Notes: a model not told the origin generated them from the sequence alone. 7,651 nt of DNA from Bacillota bacterium (GCA_016280485.1 JAEEGU010000122.1:1-7651), one strand, 5' to 3'; positions 1 to 6,539 are shown, counted from the stretch's first letter. Numbers and translations are program-made.

Positions 1-294
1 GATAAGCACTGCCCAAAGTACCAGAATCATGTAGGTTTTAACGAATTTTGAAAGGCCCTTGTGCCCCTCCGGCACTATTACAGCCTCGAAGTCATTACGC
101 CCCAGCTTGTTCGAAAGTTTAAATCCCGCAATGCATGTAAGTACATAGCCTACTATGAAGGCCAAAAGCCCCACATAGCCCCATGCGCCGAACGAGCCGA
201 AATATACCCATATTTCTCTGCCGCTTGCAAAGCCCGCCCCAACGACGGTTCCCACCAGCATCAGTATTGTTTGTACGGTTGAAATATATTGCAT
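1..294 (-). CDS. YkvI-family membrane protein, N-terminal part (cut by window edge)
   Basis: The reading frame starts at ATG 294-292 and stays open for 98 codons to the window edge, so the C-terminal majority is missing (YkvI proteins are about 350 residues). Residues 9-25 carry the glycine-rich first membrane helix with the signature GTVVGAGFASGREI (15-28), typical of YkvI-type proteins, which are predicted transporters with an APC/LeuT-like fold. A second hydrophobic helix follows at about residues 38-57, and a third begins near 87. The likely role is inner-membrane transport of a small solute, but the substrate of this family is not known to me. The start is well supported: GAGGAAG at 305-299 lies just upstream, and the ATG shares one base with the TAA stop of the preceding gene (TAATG). 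The two genes are therefore probably translationally coupled. Family confidence is high and function is uncertain. Confidence 0.85.
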   Translation of the reverse strand, partial: MQYISTVQTILMLVGTVVGAGFASGREIWVYFGSFGAWGYVGLLAFIVGYVLTCIAGFKLSNKLGRNDFEAVIVPEGHKGLSKFVKTYMILVLWAVLI

Positions 295-845
295 TATTCT
301 TCCTCTATGTCTTCAGAAGCCTCAAGAGCGTCGCGGAAGGACATTATGTATTCGCGAAGCTCGTAGCCGAGGGCCGGGTTAAAGTCGTACTCGTACTCTT
401 CCTCGTCGCCGATGAGCTTGCCCGCGCGAAACATCGTAAGGGCCGCCTCAGGTGTAACCGGGAAGAATTCCTTTTTGCCCGCGGCGCGCACCAGCACTTC
501 TCCGCCCTCCATGTACCAGCGGCGGAAGCGGTCCAACTCCTCGCAGAACTGTGTGATTTCGTCATCCTCCTCCATCTGTGCCGCCATGCCCGACAGAGCA
601 AGCTTGATATTTTCAAGCAGTGCGTAAAAATCCGCTTGGCTATCCGGCACACCCTTTTCGATTTCCTCAAAGAAATCGCGCAGCAGGTTCGAAAGCACCT
701 TAAAGTCCACGCCGCTTATGAATTGGCAAAGGGTTTCGTACGGGATTTCATCCGTCATCAGTATCAGTTGTTCCAAGTCTTCGAAATACTGGAAATCAGC
801 TACGCTGTCCATTTCCAGCACTTCTAGTAATTCTCTAAGATTCAT
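294..845 (-). CDS. Unrecognised acidic helical protein, 183 aa
   Basis: I do not recognise this family. The product is soluble-looking, with no signal peptide or membrane helix. It is very rich in Glu and Asp, with acidic runs near residues 90-95 and 146-151 and an acidic C-terminal tail ending in EEE. Most of it looks alpha-helical, and there are no obvious catalytic motifs or Cys/His metal sites. It is judged a real gene because the frame is open from a good start to a stop that overlaps the next gene by one base, and because its codon use resembles its neighbours. The start ATG (845-843) is preceded by GAGGTG at about 855-850, which lies inside the edge of the palindromic repeat upstream. 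Its coupling to the YkvI-like gene suggests a shared role, perhaps a cytoplasmic partner of that transporter, but this is inference from position only. Confidence 0.75.
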   Translation of the reverse strand: MNLRELLEVLEMDSVADFQYFEDLEQLILMTDEIPYETLCQFISGVDFKVLSNLLRDFFEEIEKGVPDSQADFYALLENIKLALSGMAAQMEEDDEITQFCEELDRFRRWYMEGGEVLVRAAGKKEFFPVTPEAALTMFRAGKLIGDEEEYEYDFNPALGYELREYIMSFRDALEASEDIEEE

Positions 846-850
846 TTGTC

Positions 851-897
851 ACCTCATCCGTCACCTATGGTGACACCTTCCCCTCAAGGGGAAGGCT
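851..897. repeat. Two-hairpin palindromic repeat (REP/MITE-like) between rluA-like gene and 183-aa gene
   Basis: This element fills most of the 59-nt gap at 846-904. It has two perfect inverted repeats side by side. One is GTCACC (860-865) / GGTGAC (869-874) with a 3-nt loop. The other is CCTTCCCC (876-883) / GGGGAAGG (888-895) with a TCAA loop. A further GTCACC at 848-853 directly repeats one arm. Neither hairpin is followed by a T tract on the minus strand, so this does not look like an intrinsic terminator. From memory, near-identical hairpin strings are scattered through many gut Firmicutes genomes as short non-coding dispersed repeats. Only one copy is in this window, so the dispersed nature cannot be shown here. 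Confidence 0.7.
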
Positions 898-904
898 TTA
901 AATT

Positions 905-2071
905 CTATACTTTCCCAGTCATTGGCCGGATTCGCTCATACACTTCCATGATGTCCTCAGGTAATGGAGCCTCAAGCTCCATGTGTTCGCCGGAGATAGG
1001 GTGATAGAATGAAAGATAGCGCGCGTGAAGCGCCTGTCGCTCAATTATTGGGCTAAAAGTATCGGAACGGCCGGCGCAGAGGCCGGTGCTACAGGTACAG
1101 TTATCGTCTGCGGCGCTGCAACCGTCACTGCTTATGCCGCCTACATTACCAAGTACTCCGCCGTAAAGCGTATCGCCCACAACATGATGGCCAATTGAGC
1201 CCATGTGCACGCGTATCTGATGCGTCCTGCCGGTTTCGAGCCTTATTTCCGCAAGCGTTATTCCCTCGCAAGGTGCCGCATTGCCCGCTGCAATCAGTTC
1301 TTCCATGCGCTCCCTGTCAATCTTTGAATAGACGAGCCGCAAATCCTCGCGGTCTATCCCTAAGTTCTCGCCATTTTCCCCGAGTCCGCTTGTTACAACG
1401 TTACCAAGCTTTATCGAAGGGTAAGCGAAGCTCTTTATTACCTTGTAATGTGTCACCGAAGGAAAGCCGCCTGCTTCCACAGGCATCACTCCGCGCTCAA
1501 CGCGCACCGGGTCGGGCCTTCCGATTGGTTTATCTATCGTGCCATCGTTTTCTATAATACCGCAAAGCAAGGCGTTGTAGCGTTTGCTGACCTTGCCCTC
1601 TTTCATCTGCTTTGTGAGCTCTTCCTGGGCAAAGGCATTCTTTGCCACGATAATCAGTCCGCTCGTATCGCGGTCCAAACGGTTCACAAAGCGAATCTTA
1701 AAGGCCTGTCCGCTCTCGCTCATGTAATGCTGAACGGCATTTGCAAGAGTGTGGCGAGGCTGACCCATGGTGGGATGCACGACAATTCCGGCCTGCTTAT
1801 TTATAACCAGCAGGTCGTCGTCCTCGTAGACCACTGAAATCGGAATGTCCTCGGCTTCGAAATCGCTTCTCTCGTCGGGAAGATTAATCTCCATAACGTC
1901 CCCCGCCTTGACCGGAATCCAGCCGAGCGTCTTCTCGCCATTTAGGTAGGCAAGCTCTCCATGCTTGATTTTCGTTCGCATGCGAGCGGAAAAGCTGAAC
2001 CGGTTTCGGATAATCCACTTGACCGGCTGGCCCTCATCTTCAGTTGTGACAATGTATTTAAATTTGCTCAT
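905..2071 (-). CDS. RluA-family RNA pseudouridine synthase with two insertions, 388 aa
   Basis: The enzyme isomerises specific uridines in rRNA or tRNA to pseudouridine. An N-terminal S4-like RNA-binding region spans about residues 10-65. The catalytic domain begins near residue 75 (VVYEDDDLLVINKQAG, VVHP). The catalytic motif is NRLDRDTSG at 130-138, with D133 as the expected nucleophile; the usual first His is Asn here. The conserved LETGRTHQIRVH follows at 278-289 and GDTLYGG at 299-305. At 388 residues it is well above the usual 290-330. The excess lies in an insertion at about 219-266 and a cysteine-bearing insertion at about 306-342, each between conserved motifs with no frame break. 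Its ATG overlaps the murI stop by 4 nt (ATGA), which implies coupled translation. The exact target uridine cannot be told from sequence, so no specific Rlu letter is assigned. Confidence 0.93.
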   Translation of the reverse strand: MSKFKYIVTTEDEGQPVKWIIRNRFSFSARMRTKIKHGELAYLNGEKTLGWIPVKAGDVMEINLPDERSDFEAEDIPISVVYEDDDLLVINKQAGIVVHPTMGQPRHTLANAVQHYMSESGQAFKIRFVNRLDRDTSGLIIVAKNAFAQEELTKQMKEGKVSKRYNALLCGIIENDGTIDKPIGRPDPVRVERGVMPVEAGGFPSVTHYKVIKSFAYPSIKLGNVVTSGLGENGENLGIDREDLRLVYSKIDRERMEELIAAGNAAPCEGITLAEIRLETGRTHQIRVHMGSIGHHVVGDTLYGGVLGNVGGISSDGCSAADDNCTCSTGLCAGRSDTFSPIIERQALHARYLSFYHPISGEHMELEAPLPEDIMEVYERIRPMTGKV

Positions 2072-2892
2072 TTCTTACTCGATTCGGGGAGCTCCAGGTT
2101 TTTGAATTTGACCTCTACATCGCTCCCGCTTGTAATTGACTCTATCATGCGAATGAAGTTTTCCGAAAGGTCGCTTGCATAGAAGGTATTTGTGAGCGTG
2201 CTCCCCTGAGCCTGCATGTCGCGTTTGAAGAGCTCGTCACGTATTGCGAAAACTATCTCTTCGCTCGGATTTACTATCTTTATATCCGGGAAAATGCGCT
2301 CTATACTGCTCTTTATGAGCGGATAGTGAGTGCAGCCCAAAACCATTGTATCTATGCGGTTTTCAAGGACAAAGTCCTCCATGTAATATCTGATGGTCAG
2401 GTCCATGATATCACTGTTTATGATGCCCTCTTCGATGAGCGGCACAAATGCAGGGCATGCCACGGACGATATCGAAAGATCGGGATTAAGCTCGTGCAGT
2501 GCCTTTTCGTAAGCACCCGACGCAATCGTAACCTTCGTACCGATGATACCGATGTGATTTCCCATGCTGGTGACTCTCGCAACGCGCTCCGCAGCCGGCG
2601 TTATGATGCCGATAATCGGAATGTCGGGATATCTTTCACGCAAATCGTCAAGGCATGTCGCCGATATGGTATTGCAGGCAATAACCAGCATTTTCACGTC
2701 ATTTGACACTAAAAAATCGGCAATCTGCATCGAGAAGGACTTGATTGTTGCCGGTGCCTTTGAGCCGTACGGAGTCCTCGCCGTATCACCGAAATATATT
2801 ACTTTTTCCTCGGGAAGCAGCTTCGCAAGCGGCGCTATGCAGGTCAGACCGCCAAGTCCCGAATCAAAAAATCCTATTGCTCTGTTATCCAT
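2068..2892 (-). CDS. murI: Glutamate racemase
   Basis: MurI converts L-glutamate to D-glutamate, which MurD adds as the second residue of the UDP-MurNAc stem peptide in the cytoplasm. The 274-residue product has the complete family layout: IGFFDSGLGGL (6-16, Asp10 and Ser11 in the substrate pocket), YFGDTARTPYGSK (33-45), IACNT with catalytic Cys73, GIIGT and SGAYEK (114-130), PLIEEG (151-156), and GCTHYPL with catalytic Cys187. The FDSGLGG and GDTARTPYG motifs mark MurI rather than the aspartate racemase branch. The start at 2892 is chosen because AAAGGAG lies 5 nt upstream and the homology begins at once. The frame can be extended to a TTG at 2949, but that lies inside nadK, has no such site and adds non-conserved residues. 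The gene follows nadK after 10 nt and overlaps the rluA-like gene. Confidence 0.96.
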   Translation of the reverse strand: MDNRAIGFFDSGLGGLTCIAPLAKLLPEEKVIYFGDTARTPYGSKAPATIKSFSMQIADFLVSNDVKMLVIACNTISATCLDDLRERYPDIPIIGIITPAAERVARVTSMGNHIGIIGTKVTIASGAYEKALHELNPDLSISSVACPAFVPLIEEGIINSDIMDLTIRYYMEDFVLENRIDTMVLGCTHYPLIKSSIERIFPDIKIVNPSEEIVFAIRDELFKRDMQAQGSTLTNTFYASDLSENFIRMIESITSGSDVEVKFKNLELPESSKK

Positions 2893-2897
2893 GTTGT

Positions 2898-2904
2898 CTC
2901 CTTT
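2898..2904 (-). promoter_or_regulatory. Ribosome binding site fixing the murI start
   Basis: AAAGGAG sits 5 nt before the ATG at 2892 and overlaps the TAA stop of nadK (2905-2903). It is close to the ideal Shine-Dalgarno sequence and favours this ATG over an upstream in-frame TTG at 2949. Confidence 0.85.
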
Positions 2905-3703
2905 ACAAGAACTTGGTTTTGACTTTATTCCAGAAGTCGTAACCCTCAAATCTTAAAAGGTTTACGACTGTGTTTGAAACACAGATATCAATATTTTTAA
3001 GGCCCGTATAAGTCCTGCTCTCGCCGTCAACCGCCACGATTACGGACTTTGTGCCCGTTTCCGGCATAATTGAAAGGTCTAAATCGCTCGGCACCAGAAT
3101 GCTCGATGTAAAGCAGCGATAAGCTGTGGTATTCATCGGTGCAATCGGCGTAACCTGAAGCATCTGGAGTCTCGGATCAACAATCGATCCGCCCAGCGAA
3201 TAGTTGTATGCCGTCGATCCCGCAGCAGTCGATACGATGATTCCGTCGCCGGAAAAGCGCTCTATGAAACTCCCGCCTATTGAAAGATTCAGGTGAATGC
3301 TGTGCATTTCCTCGTTGCGGATAACGATCTCGTTTAGACCCTTTAGGTTTATATCGCCCGTTTCAAGTCCCAGCACTCCCTTTACGGTTGTCATCGGCTG
3401 CAGGGTGTATTTGTTGTTTTTGTAGTTAAAAATGAACTCGTCAAGCTGCTCCGGATTAATCTCCTGGAAAAATCCAAGGTGGCCCGTGTTAATTCCTATG
3501 AAAGGAATGTGCGGGAAGTTAAAGAGATGCACGGCCTGCAAAAATGCGCCGTCACCGCCGATTACAACAATCAGTTCTGCCTCTTCGTCATATTCGCCCG
3601 GCACCTCAAAGCAGCTCTGCTCGAGCTTTTTCTTTAAAAGATCGGCAGTCTTTTTCGATACCTCTGTTTCATTTGAATATACATATATCTTTCGTTTGCT
3701 CAT
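2903..3703 (-). CDS. nadK: NAD kinase (ATP-NAD kinase, PpnK type)
   Basis: This enzyme phosphorylates NAD to NADP using ATP or polyphosphate and is the only de novo source of NADP(H). The 266 residues match the short Firmicutes form in length. Visible motifs in order are VVIGGDGAFL (47-55, catalytic Asp51 in GGDG), GINTGHLGFF (70-79), the NE motif in LNEIVIRN (123-130, Asn124-Glu125), and GDGIIVSTAAGSTAYNYSLGG (152-172), the glycine-rich NAD-binding loop. VAVDGE (224-229) is the usual C-terminal strand. The ATG at 3703 has a GAGGG-type site about 10 nt upstream, and the gap to murE is 14 nt. In Bacillus subtilis nadK (yjbN) is followed by an RluA-family gene (yjbO); here murI lies between them. 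A metabolic link to its wall-synthesis neighbours is possible because MurB needs NADPH. Confidence 0.96.
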   Translation of the reverse strand: MSKRKIYVYSNETEVSKKTADLLKKKLEQSCFEVPGEYDEEAELIVVIGGDGAFLQAVHLFNFPHIPFIGINTGHLGFFQEINPEQLDEFIFNYKNNKYTLQPMTTVKGVLGLETGDINLKGLNEIVIRNEEMHSIHLNLSIGGSFIERFSGDGIIVSTAAGSTAYNYSLGGSIVDPRLQMLQVTPIAPMNTTAYRCFTSSILVPSDLDLSIMPETGTKSVIVAVDGESRTYTGLKNIDICVSNTVVNLLRFEGYDFWNKVKTKFL

Positions 3704-3717
3704 CGTTATTTTGCCCT

Positions 3718-5232
3718 CTACAGCCCCTCAAGTACATAGTCGACATCGCTCGGAGTATCGATGTACTCCGTTCCGCGCTTCATTCTGGTTTCCCGGCCCT
3801 TTCCGGTCACAAGAATAAGCGCATCTGTGCCCTCTTCCTTTGCATCGCGGATTGCACGAAGTACCGCCTGTCGTCTGTCCTCTATTATCTCGAATTTTGC
3901 ATCAAACGGTTTTAAGTTGCCCGCAATCTCTTCACAAATCGCCGCAACACTCTCAGCTGCGGCATCTTCTTCGGTAAGATAAATCATATCCGCATATGTG
4001 CCTGCAACCTCGGCAAGCTCGCGACGTCTGCCATATGCCTTGCCGCCCGGACAGCCGAAAACTATGCTGAGCGCATGATTCGGATATTCTTTTTTCATCG
4101 CCTTAAAGAGCGTTTCAAAGCTCAGCTTGTTGTGCGCATAATCGACAACCACGGTCACCTTTCCGTCCTTTGACCTGAAAAGCTCCATTCTGCCGCTCAC
4201 CCTTGCATCCGCAAGGCCCGCCTTTATGTAAGGCAGAGGCACATCCAGCGCTTCACAGATTGCAATCGCCGCAAGAGCGTTGTCAACGTTGAAATCGCCC
4301 GGCAGCGCAATCGAATACTCCTCGTCGAAGCGTTCTGTTCTGCACCTGAAGGTTAACCCTTCATTACCATGCTTTATGTCATAGCCGTACACGTCGCACG
4401 ACGCATCCCTTCCGAACACCACCGTATAAGCCCCGGACGCCGCAGCGGCCGCGATTATGCGGTTCCACTCGTCGCTGTAGCGGTTTACAACTAAGGTGCG
4501 GCACTGACCAAAGAGGCGCAGCTTGCTGGTGAAGTAGTCCTCAAAGTCGCTGTGCTCGATTGAGCTGATGTGATCTTCGCCGATGTTAAGAAAAGCGCCC
4601 ACATCGTAGATGATGCCGTAGGTCCTGTCGTATTTCAGCGCCTGGCTCGACACCTCCATTACAGCGTTTTCAATGCCGCTGTCCACCATATGCTCAAAGT
4701 GCTCGTGAAGCTCGAGTGTTTCAGGTGTTGTCAGGTGTGATTCCTCATCGATTACTCCGTCGTAATTCTGAATGCTCGAAAGCACCCCGCACGGCTTTTT
4801 GCCGCTTGCTGCCGCATATTTGTCCAGTATGTTCTTTACGAAATAAGCCGTCGTCGATTTGCCCTTTGTGCCCGTAATTCCGACAGTTTTAAGATGCTCC
4901 CAGACCTTGTTAAAATAAATATTTGCGAGCACCGCAATCGCGCGGCGAATATCCTTTACGATGATGTAGCCCGCAGAGCCCCGGGCAGCTGCGTATCGCC
5001 TGTCGCTTACATAGCAAAAGGCTCCGTTTTCAATCGAGGACATTAAGAATTCCTCTTTGAACCTCGCACCCTTGCAGATGAAAAGCGTACCCTCGGTGAC
5101 GCGCCTGCTGTCGTATGTCAGATTCTCAACCTTGCGTGCGCCAAGCTTTGGATCGACATTGGTCTCGTCCACAAGCTTCAGTGCCTTTAGCTCCTCAAGA
5201 TATTCGTTTAGGTAGTGTTTTGTTTTATCCAT
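3718..5232 (-). CDS. murE: MurE-type Mur ligase (UDP-MurNAc-L-Ala-D-Glu ligase adding the third stem residue), specificity uncertain
   Basis: Mur ligases of this type add a diamino acid to the D-Glu of UDP-MurNAc-dipeptide with ATP. The 504 residues show all three domains. The N-terminal UDP-binding part has TYDSRRVTEGTLFICKG (39-55). The central ATPase has the P-loop GITGTKGKST (118-127), LTTPE (167-171), MEVSSQAL (192-199), NIGEDH (216-221) and SKLRLF with the probably carbamylated Lys237. The C-terminal domain has SGRME (346-350), VDYAHN (363-368) and GKGRE (477-481). From memory the sequence is closest to the streptococcal lysine-type MurE (GTKGKST, SFEDYF-type and VSGRME-type segments). 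The substrate motif that reads DNPR in mDAP enzymes and DDPN in pneumococcus aligns here with EDAA (422-425). mDAP is therefore unlikely, and Lys, ornithine or another residue is possible. The neighbouring D-Asp-ligase-like gene favours Lys or ornithine. The start ATG has AGGA about 9 nt upstream. Confidence 0.9.
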   Translation of the reverse strand: MDKTKHYLNEYLEELKALKLVDETNVDPKLGARKVENLTYDSRRVTEGTLFICKGARFKEEFLMSSIENGAFCYVSDRRYAAARGSAGYIIVKDIRRAIAVLANIYFNKVWEHLKTVGITGTKGKSTTAYFVKNILDKYAAASGKKPCGVLSSIQNYDGVIDEESHLTTPETLELHEHFEHMVDSGIENAVMEVSSQALKYDRTYGIIYDVGAFLNIGEDHISSIEHSDFEDYFTSKLRLFGQCRTLVVNRYSDEWNRIIAAAAASGAYTVVFGRDASCDVYGYDIKHGNEGLTFRCRTERFDEEYSIALPGDFNVDNALAAIAICEALDVPLPYIKAGLADARVSGRMELFRSKDGKVTVVVDYAHNKLSFETLFKAMKKEYPNHALSIVFGCPGGKAYGRRRELAEVAGTYADMIYLTEEDAAAESVAAICEEIAGNLKPFDAKFEIIEDRRQAVLRAIRDAKEEGTDALILVTGKGRETRMKRGTEYIDTPSDVDYVLEGL

Positions 5233-5254
5233 ATATCTGTATCCTGTTGTGCCC

Positions 5255-6469
5255 TTACTTCAAATATTTTTTATACTTGTAGTAATGTCCGAGCTGGCCC
5301 TTTATGAGCTTGAGCTTCCTTGAAAAATCCGAATCCGGTGCGTAGAAAAGCGGATTTACCACCTTTCCCTTTGAGATGAGCTGTTTCATCTTTGCAACCA
5401 TTTCCTTGTTTTTGACATATTTGAATGCAACGCCCTTTGGAATTACCATCCAGAGGTTTTCGTTGTCAACGATGTTGAGCGGTAGCTCCCTGCCGTTGAT
5501 CCAGTCCTCTACGAAATATTCCGCAACATTTGCGCCTGCGCCTGTAACGTAGTAATTCGAGCGGCCCTGACGGGTGTTTATTTCAAACGCCTTGAACTTG
5601 TTATCGCGCATATCGTACTTTATGTCGAAGTTTGAAAACCCGATGTAGTGCATTTCCTCGAGAAGCTTTTTGTACTTCATCTCGAGCTCTTTGTCCACCT
5701 CGGTGATAATTACCGCGTGATTTCCGATGCCGTGCGGTGTGTGCTCCTCGAGGAGCACATGTCCGAGGCACATCATCTTTACCTGTCCGTTGTGGTCCGA
5801 ATAGCTGGTGAGAACGCGCATATACGAATCATCGCCCGGTATAAAGTTCTGGATGATGTTGCTGTCGTTATAGCCGGCACCGTAGATGTCGTCAAGCACG
5901 GACAGCACCTCCTCAAAGGTGTCCACGCAGTAAACCTTTTTCTGCGTCGGGAATGGGTGCTTCCAGTATTCGATACCGCTCGATGGCTTGATGATGAACG
6001 GCCCACCGAAGGGAAGTGTGAAATCGTGCCCCATTTCCTTTCTGTGCACGAAGGTGTCGGGATAGTCAACGCCCACCTTTTCGCACATCTCATAGAACTT
6101 TTCTTTGTTGATGAGTTCCTCCATCATCGAAAGGTCGATATAAGGGGCAACCACATTTTCCGGATAAGCGCCTTTGTTTGCGCTGATCCTCTCCACATAC
6201 GCATCACCACACCCGATAAGCAGCACCTTTTCATCGGCATGCTCCTTTGCGAACTCGGTCACCAGCTTCATGAAGGTTTCCTGTTCGTCAGCCTTTGGGT
6301 TTGGCGTGTAGTGCATTATCTTTGATCCGTAGCAAGGCATGGTCGGATATTTTCCATAGACATAAGGACGTATTCCGTACCTTTCGTGAAATGCTCTCGC
6401 TACGCTGTATACGTTGATATCACCCGCAAAGAGCAGCGGGACGAATCTGTTTTTTTCTGTGTTTTCCAT
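5255..6469 (-). CDS. D-aspartate-ligase-like ATP-grasp enzyme (peptidoglycan cross-bridge ligase family)
   Basis: This is a 404-residue ATP-grasp carboxylate-amine ligase. It resembles, from memory, the Enterococcus faecium D-aspartate ligase (Asl-fm), which joins D-Asp to the side-chain amine of the stem-peptide lysine on cytoplasmic UDP-MurNAc-pentapeptide. Shared stretches include the start FVPLLFAGDINVYSVAR (9-25), LLIGCGDAYVE (83-93), APYIDLSMMEELINKEKFYE (108-127), IIQNFIPGDDSYMRVL (205-220), MMCLGHVLLEE (232-242) and FSNFDIKYDMRDNKFKAFEIN (278-298). ATP-grasp features are the nucleotide-binding Lys161 in FIIKPSSG and the metal-site residues Asp282, Glu297 and Asn299 (FEINTRQGRS). It is first in its operon, 22 nt ahead of murE. 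The frame extends to a TTG at 6505, but that falls at the predicted transcription start, so ATG 6469 is chosen. D-Asp specificity is inferred; another D- or L-amino acid is possible. Confidence 0.88.
   Translation of the reverse strand: MENTEKNRFVPLLFAGDINVYSVARAFHERYGIRPYVYGKYPTMPCYGSKIMHYTPNPKADEQETFMKLVTEFAKEHADEKVLLIGCGDAYVERISANKGAYPENVVAPYIDLSMMEELINKEKFYEMCEKVGVDYPDTFVHRKEMGHDFTLPFGGPFIIKPSSGIEYWKHPFPTQKKVYCVDTFEEVLSVLDDIYGAGYNDSNIIQNFIPGDDSYMRVLTSYSDHNGQVKMMCLGHVLLEEHTPHGIGNHAVIITEVDKELEMKYKKLLEEMHYIGFSNFDIKYDMRDNKFKAFEINTRQGRSNYYVTGAGANVAEYFVEDWINGRELPLNIVDNENLWMVIPKGVAFKYVKNKEMVAKMKQLISKGKVVNPLFYAPDSDFSRKLKLIKGQLGHYYKYKKYLK
5740..5759. repeat. 20-bp perfect palindrome inside the ATP-grasp gene
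   Basis: The segment 5740-5759 reads the same on both strands (centre CTCGAG). It encodes the conserved HVLLEEH stretch of the ATP-grasp protein, so protein constraint plus codon choice may explain it. It has no loop, and no role is proposed. Confidence 0.35.
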
Positions 6470-6481
6470 AGTATGTCTGCG

Positions 6482-6486
6482 CCTCC
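6482..6486 (-). promoter_or_regulatory. Ribosome binding site of the ATP-grasp gene
   Basis: GGAGG lies 12 nt upstream of the ATG at 6469, a rather long spacing. It is the only good Shine-Dalgarno match between the predicted promoter and the conserved protein start, so it supports this ATG over the TTG at 6505. Confidence 0.6.
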
Positions 6487-6510
6487 GATTCGCACAAAAA
6501 TCCAACTTAT

Positions 6511-6539
6511 ATCATACAATAATTTGCGCTTTTTTGCAA
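6511..6539 (-). promoter_or_regulatory. Sigma-A-type promoter of the ATP-grasp/murE/nadK/murI/rluA operon
   Basis: On the minus strand the -35 box TTGCAA (6539-6534) is followed after exactly 17 nt by the -10 box TATGAT (6516-6511, five of six consensus bases). Transcription would begin near 6504, giving a leader of about 35 nt that contains the GGAGG site. The promoter lies directly downstream of the DUF975 gene terminator, which is where an operon start is expected. No operator or riboswitch is visible in the short leader. Confidence 0.75.

Noticed and set aside
183..827. 214-codon plus-strand open frame opposite the YkvI-like and 183-aa genes
   Set aside because: The minus-strand frames have good ribosome binding sites, TAATG coupling and, for YkvI, family motifs. 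The plus-strand product is unrecognisable and spans both genes.
876..895. The 8-bp G/C hairpin as an intrinsic terminator for the rluA-like gene
   Set aside because: No T tract follows it on the minus strand, and the palindromic repeat explanation fits better.
1046..1417. Frameshift or degraded copy in the RluA-family gene
   Set aside because: The frame is continuous through both insertions, and all conserved motifs before, between and after them are in the same frame.
2068..2892. Aspartate racemase reading of the racemase gene, which would suit the D-Asp ligase
   Set aside because: FDSGLGG, GDTARTPYG, ACNT and GCTHYP in this arrangement are those of MurI glutamate racemase, not of the Asp/Glu racemase branch linked to Asl-fm.
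2893..2949. TTG start adding 19 residues to MurI
   Set aside because: It lies inside nadK. The AAAGGAG site and the start of homology both fit the ATG at 2892.
3173..3191. Inverted repeat CGGATC / GATCCG with a 7-nt loop inside nadK
   Set aside because: A 6-bp stem inside coding sequence is expected by chance, and there is no supporting context.
5648..6325. 225-codon plus-strand open frame opposite the ATP-grasp gene
   Set aside because: It is antisense to a gene with clear family motifs, its product resembles nothing I know, and it has no convincing start context. It is a shadow of the real gene.
6470..6505. TTG start adding 12 residues to the ATP-grasp protein
   Set aside because: The TTG falls at the predicted transcription start, has no Shine-Dalgarno sequence ahead, and the extra residues (CANRRRRHT) are not family-like.
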